The notes: generated by a model from the sequence alone, not told the origin. A stretch of 64,000 nt of DNA from Amycolatopsis sp. WQ 127309 (GCF_023023025.1 NZ_CP095481.1:2790001-2854000), one strand, 5' to 3'. Positions 1-8,564 are shown, counted from the stretch's first letter. A program made the numbers and translations.

Positions 1-456
1 GACCTCGCGGCGTTCATCAAGCAGAAGCCGGACCAGGCGGTGTTCTGCCTGGAGACGGAGTTCACCAGCCGCCAGGACGGGTTCCCGGCCGCGGTGAAGG
101 CCTACGGCTTCCAGAACCCGAAGATCGAGAACTTCGGCATCGGCACGATCTACTCGGCGGTCGCGGGCGGCACGTGCCCGGTCGGCGAGGTGTTCACCAC
201 CGACGGCCGGATCTCCGGGCTCAACCTGCGGGTGCTCGAGGACGACAAGAAGGCGTTCCCGCAGTACAACGCGGTCGCGACGCTGCGCACGGACTTCATC
301 AAGGCGCACCCGGACATCCGCGGCCCGCTGGAGAAGATCAGCGCGGCGATCGACAACGAGCAGATGGTCCAGCTCTGCAAGCAGGTCGACGTCGACGGCC
401 AGGACGCGGGCAAGGTGGCCCACGACTGGATGGTCAAGAAGGGCTTCGTGAAGTAG
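1..456 (+). CDS. Osmoprotectant (glycine betaine-type) ABC transporter substrate-binding protein, 3' part
   Basis: The open frame runs into the window from the left without a start, so only the C-terminal 151 residues are visible. The composition and the ending (a helix-rich lobe with PQYNAVATLR and a final MVKKGFVK) fit the OpuAC/ProX family of periplasmic-type binding proteins that deliver glycine betaine or related quaternary amines to an ABC importer. Lipid or signal sequence and permease genes would lie to the left. A strong hairpin follows the stop, so this is the last gene of its operon. The family is fairly clear; the exact ligand is inferred. Confidence 0.75.
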   Translation, partial: DLAAFIKQKPDQAVFCLETEFTSRQDGFPAAVKAYGFQNPKIENFGIGTIYSAVAGGTCPVGEVFTTDGRISGLNLRVLEDDKKAFPQYNAVATLRTDFIKAHPDIRGPLEKISAAIDNEQMVQLCKQVDVDGQDAGKVAHDWMVKKGFVK

Positions 457-471
457 CCCGCCACGACGGGG

Positions 472-504
472 AACGGCCGGGCAGCACACGCTGCCCGGCC
501 GTTT
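472..504 (+). terminator. Hairpin terminator after the binding-protein gene
   Basis: A perfect 12-bp stem (474-485 with 490-501) closes a 4-nt loop, is extended by AA/TT pairs, and ends in TTT. It lies between the end of the left operon and the convergent HxlR gene, so it may serve both strands. Confidence 0.8.
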
Positions 505-511
505 CGCTGTC

Positions 512-964
512 TCAGGCGGCCGCGCCGGGACCGGGCAGCGGGTCGACGTCGCGGGCGTGCATCGGCTCGCCGCAGTGGGTGCACCGCACGCCGGCCGCGC
601 TGATCTCGCCGCACCCGCGGTGGCGGTAGACCACCGGCGGCCCGGCCGCGCCGGCGAGCCACTTGTCACCCCAGCCGGCCATCACCATGAGCAGGTCGAC
701 GAGGTCGGTGCCCTTCTCCGTCAGGACGTACTCGTAGCGCGGCCGCTGGTCGTAGGGCCGCCGGTCGAGCACGCCGTGCTCGACGAGGTGGTTCAGCCGC
801 TCGGTCAGGACCTTGCGCGAGATGCCGAGGTCGGCCTGGAGCTGCTCGAACCGGGTGAAGCCGACCCAGACGTCCCGCAGGATCAGCGGTGACCACGGCT
901 CGCCGATGACGACGAGCGTGCGCGCGATCGAGCACGCCATTTCGCCGAAGTTCGTGCGCTGCAT
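512..964 (-). CDS. HxlR-family winged-helix transcriptional regulator
   Basis: This 150-residue protein has the HxlR/MarR-like winged helix. An N-terminal Cys (C11) precedes GEPWSPLILRDVW, then come a recognition helix around ISRKVLTERLNHL and a wing with RPRYEYVLTEKG. HxlR proteins are dimeric DNA-binding regulators that often sense reactive aldehydes, quinones or redox change through that Cys. The C-terminal quarter (about residues 110-150) carries a CxxC-like pair (RCTHCGEP) and may bind zinc. It is transcribed divergently from the RibD-like reductase gene, and the palindrome at 986-1000 in the shared promoter region is its likely operator. Confidence 0.85.
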   Translation of the reverse strand: MQRTNFGEMACSIARTLVVIGEPWSPLILRDVWVGFTRFEQLQADLGISRKVLTERLNHLVEHGVLDRRPYDQRPRYEYVLTEKGTDLVDLLMVMAGWGDKWLAGAAGPPVVYRHRGCGEISAAGVRCTHCGEPMHARDVDPLPGPGAAA

Positions 965-985
965 GAGCCCAGCTTACGCCTTGGG

Positions 986-1000
986 GTTCCCTCAGGGAAC
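986..1000. promoter_or_regulatory. Palindromic operator between the HxlR gene and the reductase gene
   Basis: GTTCCCT-C-AGGGAAC is a perfect 7-1-7 inverted repeat 22 nt upstream of the HxlR start codon. Its right half, GGAACTCTG (996-1004), recurs exactly at 1032-1040 beside the ribosome-binding site of the divergent gene. This is a plausible autoregulatory binding site for the HxlR protein. Confidence 0.65.
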
Positions 1001-1053
1001 TCTGACTGCTACGGTTCTGGAGTCTCTTGAAGGAACTCTGGGAGGATGACGAG

Positions 1054-1647
1054 ATGGGCAAGGTCTTCGGCGCACACGCGGTGTCGGTCGACGGGTACAT
1101 CACCGGCGCCGGACCCGGCCCCGGTCACGGGCTCGGCGACGGCGGTTCGCTCTTCGACTGGTACTTCGCCGGCGACACGCCCAGCGCGGTGTTCGACGGC
1201 TTCAAGCTGAGCGAGCCGAGCGCGCGGGTCTTCGACGACGTCGCCGGCCGCGTCGGCGCGGTCGTCGCGGGCCGCAACACCTACGAGGACTCCGACCGCT
1301 TCGGCGGCGGCAGCCCGCACCCGACGGCGCCGCTCGTCCTGCTCAGCCACCGCCCGGCGCCCGGGATCACCGACCGGCAGACGCTCGTCACCACCGGGAT
1401 CGAGGACGCCGTCGCGGCGGCGCGCGGGATCGCCGGCGACAAGGACGTCACCCTGATGGGTGGCGGTGTGCTGACCGAAGGGCTCAAGGCGGGGCTCGTC
1501 GACGAAGTCGTCCTGCACCAGGTGCCGGTCCTGCTCGGCGGCGGGCGTCCGTTCTTCCAAGCGCTGCCCCAGCACGTGCGCCTCCGCCTTCTCGAAGTTG
1601 TCCCGGCGCCCGGTGTCACCCATCTTCGATACGCAGTCGAAAACTGA
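1054..1647 (+). CDS. RibD C-terminal / dihydrofolate reductase-like NADPH oxidoreductase
   Basis: A 197-residue protein of the RibD_C/DHFR-like fold. It opens with a strand leading to SVDGYI, has a central VVAGRNTYED, and ends with the LMGGGVLTEGLKAGLVDEV and GGGRPFF segments typical of the family. Members bind NADPH and reduce pteridine-like or other small substrates; this one's substrate is unknown. ATG 1054 is preferred over the in-frame TTG at 1027 because GGGAGGA lies 8-13 nt ahead of it. It lies 13 nt before a PPOX-type flavoprotein gene and probably shares its transcript, under control of the divergent HxlR regulator. Confidence 0.8.
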   Translation: MGKVFGAHAVSVDGYITGAGPGPGHGLGDGGSLFDWYFAGDTPSAVFDGFKLSEPSARVFDDVAGRVGAVVAGRNTYEDSDRFGGGSPHPTAPLVLLSHRPAPGITDRQTLVTTGIEDAVAAARGIAGDKDVTLMGGGVLTEGLKAGLVDEVVLHQVPVLLGGGRPFFQALPQHVRLRLLEVVPAPGVTHLRYAVEN

Positions 1648-1660
1648 AGGAGCAGCTCAC

Positions 1661-2044
1661 ATGATCAACGACGACCTGCGCGAGATCCTCAACGGCACCC
1701 CGATCGCCCACATCGCCACCGTGCTGCCCGACGGCGGCCCGCACGCCGTCCCGGTCTGGATCGGCACCCACGGCGACCACATCGCCGTCTTCACCGGCCC
1801 GGGCGCCCGCAAGGCCCGCAACTGGGACCGCGACCCCCGCGTCGCGATCTCCCTGACGCCGTCCGACAACCCGTACCAGCCGGTGATCATCCGCGGCACG
1901 GTCGTCGAACGGATCGACGGCGACGCCGGCTGGGACATCGTCGACACCATCGCGAAGAAGTACACCGGCGGCCCGTACCCGCGTGAGCAGGAACGCTTCG
2001 CCGTGCTCATCGAGCCCACCAGCCAGCAGGTGGGGATGCGCTGA
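1661..2044 (+). CDS. PPOX-class (F420- or FMN-dependent) oxidoreductase
   Basis: A 127-residue split-barrel flavoprotein of the pyridoxamine-phosphate-oxidase-like class. Visible family marks are HIATVLPDGGPHAVPVW, ARKARNWDRDPRVAISL and a central strand with the VIIRGTVV segment. Short actinobacterial members usually use F420 or FMN/heme. The start follows GAAGGAG at 1645-1651, which overlaps the stop of the upstream reductase gene, so the two are probably translated from one mRNA. An HxlR-controlled pair of small reductases suggests a response to an electrophile or xenobiotic; that role is inferred. Confidence 0.8.
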   Translation: MINDDLREILNGTPIAHIATVLPDGGPHAVPVWIGTHGDHIAVFTGPGARKARNWDRDPRVAISLTPSDNPYQPVIIRGTVVERIDGDAGWDIVDTIAKKYTGGPYPREQERFAVLIEPTSQQVGMR

Positions 2045-2048
2045 GCGC

Positions 2049-2510
2049 CTAGATGCCCAGGCGGTGCAGCAGCTGACCCTCCAACCGCTCCAGCTCGCCG
2101 GCGACCGCGCGGTGCGCCGACTTCCGGCGCGCCGCCGGCATCCGCTCGGCGGCACGGACCGTCGCCGACAGCTGCTCCAGCGTCCCGAGCGAGTCCTTCA
2201 CGAACTCGACGTCGGCGGGCGTCGCTTTCTCGGACTTCTGCAGGTCCCGGCAGCCTTCGGCGATGCCCGCGATCCGCGCGTGCAGCGCCGCGCCGCGGCC
2301 GGTGTAGCTGCCGAGCTGGTCGACCTCGACCCCGAGCTTCCGCGCCTGGTAGCGGTCGTACACCTCCCGGGCGGCGCCCGCCGCGCGCACCGCGTACGGC
2401 GCGACCACGGGAATCACGACGGGGCCGAGCACCTTGGCCACCGCGATCGCGTTCTTCGTCTTCTTGGGGGTGAATCGGCCTTCACCCTCGACCTTGGCCT
2501 TGCGCGCCAT
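2049..2510 (-). CDS. Conserved actinobacterial protein, DUF6474-like
   Basis: A 153-residue basic protein with a Lys-rich start, a hydrophobic patch around residues 20-45 (AIAVAKVLGPVVIPVVAPYA) and a long alpha-helical remainder rich in Ala, Arg and Glu. It resembles the DUF6474 family of Actinobacteria, whose function is unknown. The start is well supported by a perfect AGGAGGT at 2514-2520. The frame continues open upstream, but that part is a shadow of the nuclease gene. It is convergent with the PPOX gene, with 4 nt between the stops, and divergent from the RecB-like nuclease gene. Confidence 0.6.
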   Translation of the reverse strand: MARKAKVEGEGRFTPKKTKNAIAVAKVLGPVVIPVVAPYAVRAAGAAREVYDRYQARKLGVEVDQLGSYTGRGAALHARIAGIAEGCRDLQKSEKATPADVEFVKDSLGTLEQLSATVRAAERMPAARRKSAHRAVAGELERLEGQLLHRLGI

Positions 2511-2600
2511 GGCACCTCCTGCGACGTGTCGAAGTCCGAACTTACTGGTCTTGCCCGTGGCGGGCATGGCGGCTCGGCGGTGGCCTCTAGAGTGATCTCC

Positions 2601-4247
2601 ATGAAGGGCGAGGTGGTACTCGACGCGGGAGCGGTCAGCCGCTGCCGCCGCCGGGTGCACCTCGAGCACGATCCGCTGATGCGCGGGGTGCCGCTGTCGC
2701 CGCCGGATCCGACGGCGCAGCAGCGGATCGCCGACGCCGCAGCGCATCGGGACGACATCGTCACCCGGCTGATGGCCGCGTCCGGCGGACCTGAGCAGTG
2801 GGTGAAGATCGACCGCGACCTCCCGGCGGGCGAGCGCGTCGAACGCACCGAGCAGGCCTTCGCCGCCGAAGCGCGCTACATCTGGGGCGCGTTGCTGCCG
2901 GTCGACCCGGCCGGGCACCGGCGCGGCGGCATCGACCTGCTCGTCCGCACCGGCCGCGGGTACGTGCCGGTGCTCGTGGTGCGCCACCGCATCACCGACC
3001 GCGGCGCCGGCGCGATCGTCACCGAGATGACCGACCTCGACCCGGCCAACCGCGCCTCCGACAGCGGCCGCAAGGTCCGTTCGCAGCCGCGTGACCAGCT
3101 CCGGCTGGTGCACATCCGCCGGATGCTGCAGACGCTCGGGCAGGCCGACGAAGGCCTCGTCCTCGGCGGCGTGATCGGCCTCGACGCCGACGTCGTCGTC
3201 TGGCACGACCTCACCGCGGGCACCTGGCCGAACGGGCGCAGCGCGATCACCGAGTACCAGGCCCGGTTCGCCGACCGGCTCGCCATCGCCAACGCGGCGG
3301 CGAACGGCGAGGAGCCGCTGGCCGAGCCGTCGCGGGTGCTGGAGTGCCGCGGCTGTCCCTGGTGGCCGACGTGCGAAGCGCTGCTCACCGAGACCCGGGA
3401 CGTCAGCCTCGTGGTGCGCGGTGAGGACGCGATGGAGCTGCGCCGCGCCGGCGTGTCCACTGTGGACAACCTGGCCGCGCTCGACCCGGCGGGCGAGGCG
3501 CCGGTGATCAACTGGACCGGCGTGACGTTCCCGGACGCCGTCGTGCTCGCCCGCGCCTGGCTGGCCGGCCTCACGCTCGTCCGCCGCGTCGACCGGGTCG
3601 ACGTACCGCGCGGCGACGTCGAGGTCGACGTCGACATGGAGAGCTTCGGCGACGCCGGCGCGTACCTCTGGGGCTGCCTGCTCAGCGGCGCCGACATCGG
3701 CCTGGAGCCGGGCTACCGCGCGTTCGCGACGTGGGACCCGCTGCCGACCGGCGACGAAGCCCGCTCGTTCGCCGAGTTCTGGGCCTGGCTGACCGACGTC
3801 CGTGAGCGCACCGAAGCGGCGGGGCTGACCTTCCGCGCCTACTGCTACAACGCGCTCGCCGAGAACCGCTGGCTCTTCGGCTCGGTCGAGCGCTTCGGCG
3901 ACCACCCGGGCATCCCTGCCAAGAAGGAAGTCCAGTCCTTTGTGGACTCCGAGGAGTGGGTCGACCTCTTCCGCAGCGTCACCGACCAGTTCCTGTGCTC
4001 CCAGGGCAAGGGCCTGAAGGTGATCGCCCCGGCCGCCGGCTTCTCCTGGCGCGACCCGGAGGCGGGCGGCGAGGCGTCGATGCGCTGGTACCGCGACGCC
4101 GTCGGGATGGACGGCGAGACGCCGGACGACACCCAGCGCGAGCGGCTCCTGCGCTACAACGAGGACGACGTCCTCGCGACGCACGCCCTGCGTGGCTGGA
4201 TTCGCGAGCGGGCCCAGGTCGAGGTCCCGTACATGTTCGACCTCTGA
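2601..4247 (+). CDS. TM0106-family RecB-like nuclease with RNase H-like C-terminal domain
   Basis: A 548-residue protein. The N-terminal half is RecB/Cas4-like: Cys15 plus a C-x2-C-x5-C cluster at about residues 249, 252 and 258 (CRGCPWWPTC) could hold a 4Fe-4S cluster, and a GGIDLL motif lies near residue 113. The C-terminal part resembles an RNase H-like/DnaQ-type exonuclease, with VDVDMES near residue 341 and a final acidic motif YNEDDVLATH near residue 518. Members are predicted ssDNA nucleases, possibly in repair; no direct role is established. ATG 2601 comes at the end of a 90-nt divergent intergenic region. No helicase gene is adjacent. Confidence 0.8.
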   Translation: MKGEVVLDAGAVSRCRRRVHLEHDPLMRGVPLSPPDPTAQQRIADAAAHRDDIVTRLMAASGGPEQWVKIDRDLPAGERVERTEQAFAAEARYIWGALLPVDPAGHRRGGIDLLVRTGRGYVPVLVVRHRITDRGAGAIVTEMTDLDPANRASDSGRKVRSQPRDQLRLVHIRRMLQTLGQADEGLVLGGVIGLDADVVVWHDLTAGTWPNGRSAITEYQARFADRLAIANAAANGEEPLAEPSRVLECRGCPWWPTCEALLTETRDVSLVVRGEDAMELRRAGVSTVDNLAALDPAGEAPVINWTGVTFPDAVVLARAWLAGLTLVRRVDRVDVPRGDVEVDVDMESFGDAGAYLWGCLLSGADIGLEPGYRAFATWDPLPTGDEARSFAEFWAWLTDVRERTEAAGLTFRAYCYNALAENRWLFGSVERFGDHPGIPAKKEVQSFVDSEEWVDLFRSVTDQFLCSQGKGLKVIAPAAGFSWRDPEAGGEASMRWYRDAVGMDGETPDDTQRERLLRYNEDDVLATHALRGWIRERAQVEVPYMFDL

Positions 4248-4268
4248 TTGTTTCACCGGCCAAGACAC

Positions 4269-4309
4269 TTGCCTGCTGTCGTGTCTTGCGTATACTCGTC
4301 CACGAGTAT
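4269..4309 (+). promoter_or_regulatory. Promoter and operator of the PadR gene
   Basis: A -35 element TTGCCT (4269-4274) and a -10 TATACT (4291-4296) are spaced by 16 bp. A perfect inverted repeat, ATACTCG-TCCA-CGAGTAT (4292-4309), covers the -10 box. This layout predicts repression by the downstream PadR protein. Confidence 0.75.
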
Positions 4310-4329
4310 TCGGCTACGAGGAGTGCGGG

Positions 4330-4965
4330 ATGAAGCGACGGAAGGTCGGCAACCTGCTCGGGCTGGCCGTGCTGTCCGTCGTGCTGGAACGCCCGATGCA
4401 CCCCTACGAGATGGCGGCCGTGCTCAAGTACCGCGGCAAGGAAGCCGACCTGCCGATCAAGTGGGGCTCGCTCTACACGGTCGTCGCGAACCTCCAGAAG
4501 CACGGCTTCCTCGAGGCCGTCGGCAGCGTCAAGGACGGCGGCCGGCCCGAGCGGACCGTCTACCGGATCACGAAGGCCGGGCACGAGGAGTTCGAGGACT
4601 GGGTCCGCGAGCTCGTCGGCACGGTCGAACGGGAGCCGCCGCGGTTCCAGTCCGGGCTGTCGATGATGGGCGTTCTCGGCCCGGACCAGACGGTCAGCCT
4701 GCTGCGGCAGCGCATCGAGCAGCTCGAAGACCACGTCGAGGCGCAACGGGCGTCGCTCGAGCAGCTGCGTCCGATGATGCCGCGGCTGTTCCTGGTGGAG
4801 GTCGAGTACGACCTGGCGATGACGCTCGCCGAAGTGGAGTGGACCAGGGCCTTCCTGGGCGAGCTGACCAGTGGCGCCGTGCCCGGCATCGAGGCCTGGC
4901 GGCGTTACTACGAGACCGGTGAACTCCCTGCTGACCTGGGGGAGCTCGTGGAAAAAGAGAAGTAG
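4330..4965 (+). CDS. PadR-family transcriptional regulator
   Basis: A 211-residue PadR protein. The winged helix spans about residues 5-85: LLGLAVLSVVLERPMHPYEM, a recognition helix region with GSLYTVVANLQKHGFLE, and a wing with RPERTVYRIT. A C-terminal helical dimerisation region (about 120-190) includes RQRIEQLEDHVEAQRASLEQ. PadR proteins act as ligand-released repressors. The inverted repeat over the gene's own -10 box indicates autorepression. A hairpin separates it from the methyltransferase gene 134 nt downstream, which may be partly co-transcribed by read-through. Confidence 0.88.
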   Translation: MKRRKVGNLLGLAVLSVVLERPMHPYEMAAVLKYRGKEADLPIKWGSLYTVVANLQKHGFLEAVGSVKDGGRPERTVYRITKAGHEEFEDWVRELVGTVEREPPRFQSGLSMMGVLGPDQTVSLLRQRIEQLEDHVEAQRASLEQLRPMMPRLFLVEVEYDLAMTLAEVEWTRAFLGELTSGAVPGIEAWRRYYETGELPADLGELVEKEK

Positions 4966-4968
4966 CAC

Positions 4969-5004
4969 GGACCCCGGGCAGTGCTGGCACACCGCCCGGG
5001 GTCC
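4969..5004 (+). terminator. Hairpin after the PadR gene
   Basis: An 11-bp perfect stem (4969-4979 with 4994-5004) with a 14-nt loop begins 4 nt after the PadR stop. No U-tract follows, so it could act as a weak terminator or attenuator before the methyltransferase gene. Confidence 0.55.
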
Positions 5005-5098
5005 TCGACCCCGAACCGAGCACGCCCGGTCACGAGGTGGCACCGGTAAGGATAACCGGGCGGCTCTTCGGTTCGGCTCACCCGAAGAGGAGAGATCC

Positions 5099-5758
5099 AT
5101 GGAAACGACCCGCAAGCACAAAGTGCCCGAGATGGAGGGCCGTCAGGCTCGCTGGTACGCCAAGAACCGGGGGACCGAGGCGCAGCTGAAGCAGTACCGG
5201 CGGCAGGCGGCGGAAGTGGTGGCCGGGCTGGCGGCCGGCGCCGAGATCCTGGAGGTGGCGCCCGGTCCCGGGTTCTTCGCCATCGAGCTGGCGAAGCTCG
5301 GCTTCCGCGTCACCGGGCTCGACATCAGCCACACGATGGTCGAGATCGCGCTCGAAGAGGCCGCGCGCGCCGGGATGGCCGTCGACTTCCGGCAGGGCGA
5401 CGTCACGAGGGCGCCGTTCGCCGACGAGTCGTTCGACCTGCTGGTCTGCCAGGCCGCGTTCAAGAACTTCCGGCAGCCGGTGACGGCGTTGAACGAGATG
5501 CACCGGGTGCTGCGGCCGGGCGGGTTCGCGGTGATCCACGACCTGAACCACCAGGCCACCGGCGCCGACATCCAGCGTGAGGTCGACTCGATGGACGTGG
5601 GCGTGCTCAGCGGCTTCACCGTGCGGCAGACGCTCGGCTGGCTGCGGCGCCGCGCGTTCACCCCGGCGCAGTTCGAGGAGCTGGCCGCCGAAAGCGAGTT
5701 CGGCGGCTGCTCGGTCACCCAGGCCGGCATCGGCCTGGAGGTCCGTCTCACCCGCTGA
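5099..5758 (+). CDS. Class I SAM-dependent methyltransferase
   Basis: A 219-residue methyltransferase. Motif I is EVAPGPGFFAIEL (about residues 52-64), motif II is around VTGLDIS with an acidic residue after strand 2, FRQGDVTRAPFADESFDLLV is a motif III/IV region, and LRPGGFAVIHD is the post-IV motif. The order resembles UbiE/COQ5-type small-molecule methyltransferases. The substrate is unknown. A strong GAGGAGA lies 6-12 nt ahead of the ATG. The PadR repressor upstream suggests inducible expression, possibly for drug or metabolite modification. Confidence 0.85.
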   Translation: METTRKHKVPEMEGRQARWYAKNRGTEAQLKQYRRQAAEVVAGLAAGAEILEVAPGPGFFAIELAKLGFRVTGLDISHTMVEIALEEAARAGMAVDFRQGDVTRAPFADESFDLLVCQAAFKNFRQPVTALNEMHRVLRPGGFAVIHDLNHQATGADIQREVDSMDVGVLSGFTVRQTLGWLRRRAFTPAQFEELAAESEFGGCSVTQAGIGLEVRLTR

Positions 5759-5773
5759 GACGAGCTTTCCCTA

Positions 5774-5812
5774 GGAAAGATGCGTCCGAGGGCCCCTCGG
5801 ACGCATCTTTCC
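5774..5812. terminator. Bidirectional 19-bp hairpin between convergent genes
   Basis: A perfect 19-bp inverted repeat (5774-5792 and 5794-5812) has a single-base centre. It lies between the stops of the methyltransferase (+) and the SDR (-), and can fold on either strand as a shared terminator. Confidence 0.8.
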
Positions 5813-5836
5813 CGGAGAAAGTGGCGCCCTTGGGCG

Positions 5837-6595
5837 TCAGCGCGGGGCCATGCGCAGGGAGCCGTCCATGCGGACGACTTCGCCGTTGAGGTAGTCGTGG
5901 TCGATCAGGGACAGCGCGAGCTGCGCGTACTCGTCCGGGCGCGCGAGGCGCTTGGGGAACGGGACGCCGGCGGCGAGCGACGCGCGGAAGTCGTCGCTGA
6001 CGGTGGCGAGCATCGGGGTGTCGACGATGCCGGGTGCGATGGTCAGCACGCGGATGCCCTGCGAGGCCAGGTCGCGGGCCGCGGGCAGGGTCATGCCGAC
6101 GATGCCGCCCTTGGACGACGCGTAGGCGACCTGCCCGATCTGGCCGTCGAAGGCGGCGATGGACGCGGTGTTGATGATGACGCCGCGGGCGTCGTCTTCG
6201 AGCGGCTCGGTCTTCGCGATCGCCTCGGCCGCGACCGTGAGCACGTTGAAGCTGCCGATCAGGTTGATCTGGACGACCTTCGCGTAGAGCGCGAGGTCGT
6301 GGCGGCCCTTCTTGGACAGGATCCGCGCGGACGGCCCGATGCCGGCGCAGTTCACGACGGTCCGCAGCGGCACCCCCGAGCCGGCGGCGGTCGCGACGGC
6401 GGCCTCGACCTGGTCGACGTCGGTCACGTCGGCCTCGACGTAGGTGATGCCGTCGACCTGCTCGGCCTTCTCGATCGAGGCGGCGAGGTCGAGTGCGAAC
6501 ACCCGCGCGCCCTTGGCCGCGAGGGCCTTCGCCGTCGCCCCGCCGAGGCCGGACGCACCCCCGGTGACGAGCGCCGCGGTGTCGGTGATCTGCAT
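5837..6595 (-). CDS. SDR-family oxidoreductase, 3-hydroxyacyl-CoA dehydrogenase type II-like
   Basis: A 252-residue classical short-chain dehydrogenase. The NAD(P) motif [10 protein letters not shown] is at residues 11-20, NCAG at 82-85, catalytic Ser145 lies in INTASIAAF, and the Tyr158-x3-Lys162 pair in YASSKGG. The protein is most like the HSD17B10/type II hydroxyacyl-CoA dehydrogenases of beta-oxidation, where Asp36 after strand 2 selects NAD. The exact acyl substrate is inferred. The upstream region has AACG-CT-CGTT (6634-6643), a TetR-style half-site pair common ahead of fatty-acid genes. It is divergent from the UDP-sugar dehydrogenase gene. Confidence 0.85.
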   Translation of the reverse strand: MQITDTAALVTGGASGLGGATAKALAAKGARVFALDLAASIEKAEQVDGITYVEADVTDVDQVEAAVATAAGSGVPLRTVVNCAGIGPSARILSKKGRHDLALYAKVVQINLIGSFNVLTVAAEAIAKTEPLEDDARGVIINTASIAAFDGQIGQVAYASSKGGIVGMTLPAARDLASQGIRVLTIAPGIVDTPMLATVSDDFRASLAAGVPFPKRLARPDEYAQLALSLIDHDYLNGEVVRMDGSLRMAPR

Positions 6596-6736
6596 CTGTG
6601 CCGTTCCCTTCGTCCTTCGATTCGCCCCAGGTTAACGCTCGTTCGCATCGGCGCGATTCGTGTCTTCGCTCACCGCTCCCGGAGGCGACCGGTTCCGTTA
6701 GCGCGGTGGCCAACTCCGGCTGTCACCTTCAGCACC

Positions 6737-8041
6737 ATGACGCCTGCTCGGATCGTGGTGGTGGGAACGGGTTACGTCGGACTGACCACGGGCGCTTGCC
6801 TGGCCAGCCTGGGGCATTACGTCACGTGCGTGGACGTCGACCGCGCGAAGGTGTCGAGACTGCGTGCCGGGCGCGTGGACATCCTCGAACCGGGCCTGGC
6901 CGAGCTGGTCGGCCGCGGCGTCGCGGCCGGACGGCTCCAGTTCGTCGTCGGTGCGCGGGACGCCGTCCGTGACGCCGAAGCCGTGTTCCTCTGCGTCCCG
7001 ACGCCGATGGGGGCCGGCGGCTCCGCGGACCTGCGCGCGGTGGAGGCGGTGGTCGCCGAGATCGGCGACGTCCTGCCCGACGGGTGCGCGCTGGTCACCA
7101 AGTCGACCGTGCCGGTCGGCACGGCGCAGCGGATCGAGGCGATGCTGGGCCGCACCGGCGTCCCGGTGGTGTCGAACCCCGAGTTCCTGCGCGAGGGCAC
7201 CGCGGTCGCGGACTTCCTGGGCCCGGACCGGATCGTCGTCGGCTCGGACGACCTCGCCGCCGCGCGCTGGGTCGGCGAGCTGTACGCCGACCTCGCGGCG
7301 CCGGTCGTCGTCTCCGACGCGGCGAGCGCGGAGCTCGTGAAGTACGCCGCGAACTGCTACCTCGCGCTCAAGCTGTCCTACGTGAACTCGATCGCCGAGC
7401 TGTGCGAGCGCCTCGGCGCGGACATCGACCTCGTCACCGAGGGCATGGGCCACGACCGGCGGATCGGGCGGACGTTCCTCAAGCCCGGCCCGGGCTGGGG
7501 CGGCTCGTGCCTGCCGAAGGACACCAGCGCGCTGGTCAAGGTGGCCGAGTCGGTGAACTACGACTTCAAGATGCTGACGTCGGCCATCGACGAGAACATC
7601 GCCCAGCGCGACCGGATCGTCGCGAAGATCGCCGGCGCGGTCGGCGGCACGCTCGCCGGGGCCCGGATCGGCGTGCTGGGCCTGGCCTTCAAGGCGGGCA
7701 CCAACGACCTGCGCGACTCGCCGGCGCTCGCCGTGTGCTCGGTGCTGGGCGCGCTCGGCGCCGAGCTGATCGCCTACGACCCGGCGGTCGGCAGCGAGCT
7801 GCCCGGGATGACCGTGGTCGACGACGCCTACCAGGTCGCGAAGGACGCGGACGTCGTCGTCGTGCTGACCGAGTGGGCCGAGTTCAAGCGCCTCGACTGG
7901 GCCGCGATGGCCGAGCTGATGGACGGCGTCGACGTCGTCGACACGCGCAACCTGCTGGACCCGCGGGTGATCGTCGACGCGGGGCTGTCCTGGCAGGGTG
8001 TCGGCCGGCCGCGGGCGGCGGCGCGAATCAAGGTTTCCTGA
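6737..8041 (+). CDS. UDP-glucose/GDP-mannose dehydrogenase family protein
   Basis: A 434-residue nucleotide-sugar dehydrogenase. The N-terminal NAD domain begins with VVVGTGYVGLTTGACLASLG, the central dimer helix region includes ELVKYAANCYLALKLSYVN, the catalytic Cys258 is in GGSCLPKD, and the C-terminal Rossmann-like domain has GLAFKAGTNDLRDSPA. Such enzymes oxidise UDP-glucose to UDP-glucuronate in two NAD-dependent steps in the cytoplasm, supplying uronic acids for surface polysaccharide. The start is ATG 6737; no strong ribosome-binding site is seen. It may feed the glycosylation cluster 10 kb downstream, but that is only an inference. Confidence 0.88.
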   Translation: MTPARIVVVGTGYVGLTTGACLASLGHYVTCVDVDRAKVSRLRAGRVDILEPGLAELVGRGVAAGRLQFVVGARDAVRDAEAVFLCVPTPMGAGGSADLRAVEAVVAEIGDVLPDGCALVTKSTVPVGTAQRIEAMLGRTGVPVVSNPEFLREGTAVADFLGPDRIVVGSDDLAAARWVGELYADLAAPVVVSDAASAELVKYAANCYLALKLSYVNSIAELCERLGADIDLVTEGMGHDRRIGRTFLKPGPGWGGSCLPKDTSALVKVAESVNYDFKMLTSAIDENIAQRDRIVAKIAGAVGGTLAGARIGVLGLAFKAGTNDLRDSPALAVCSVLGALGAELIAYDPAVGSELPGMTVVDDAYQVAKDADVVVVLTEWAEFKRLDWAAMAELMDGVDVVDTRNLLDPRVIVDAGLSWQGVGRPRAAARIKVS

Positions 8042-8141
8042 CGGCGACCGCCTGGCTAAGATCGTCGGCACGGCATCGCGTGTCGGTCACCGGCTGGGTG
8101 AGGCATGGAGGTGGCGGGAGTGCCCCGGAGGCATTTCACCC

Positions 8142-8558
8142 GTGTCAGCATCAGTTTCCGTTGAATTGAACCACTTGATCGTCCCGTCCCGGAACAACCG
8201 GGAATCCGCCGAATTCCTGGCGCACCTGCTCGGCCTCGAGGTCGGGGAGGAATGGGGCCCGTTCATCCCGGTCGAGGTCCGCAACGGCGTCCGCCTGGAC
8301 TTCGCGACCATCCCCGAGCAGGACCTCCGCCTGCAGCACTACTGTTTCCTGATCCCGGAGGACGACTTCGACGCCGTCTTCGCGCGGCTCGTCGAAACCG
8401 GCGTGACCTACCACGCCGATCCGATGGGCAAGCAGGTCGGCGAAATCAACCACAACCACGGCGGCCGTGGCGTCTATTTCCTCGATCCCGGCGGGAACGG
8501 GATGGAAATCATCACGCAGCCGTACGAGCCGGAGCGGCAACGCCCGGCTTCCTGGTAG
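8142..8558 (+). CDS. VOC-family (glyoxalase/bleomycin-resistance fold) protein
   Basis: A 138-residue single VOC domain. Metal-site candidates are His at the start (ELNHLIV), a second His or acid in the middle (RLQHYCF), and Glu in GNGMEI near the end, matching the usual H/E positions. Members bind a divalent metal and act on small electrophiles or catechols; the substrate is not evident. GTG 8142 is the first in-frame start after a GGAG element. A hairpin follows the stop. Confidence 0.8.
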   Translation: MSASVSVELNHLIVPSRNNRESAEFLAHLLGLEVGEEWGPFIPVEVRNGVRLDFATIPEQDLRLQHYCFLIPEDDFDAVFARLVETGVTYHADPMGKQVGEINHNHGGRGVYFLDPGGNGMEIITQPYEPERQRPASW

Positions 8559-8564
8559 CTGTCC

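Noticed and set aside
3454..3468. TGTCCAC-T-GTGGACA perfect palindrome as a regulatory site
   Set aside because: It is inside the nuclease coding region and arises from common Ser-Thr-Val-Asp codons.
2049..4268. 739-codon open frame on the minus strand across the nuclease gene
   Set aside because: The main part is the shadow of the TM0106-type gene in very GC-rich DNA; only its last 153 codons have a ribosome-binding site and protein-like sequence.
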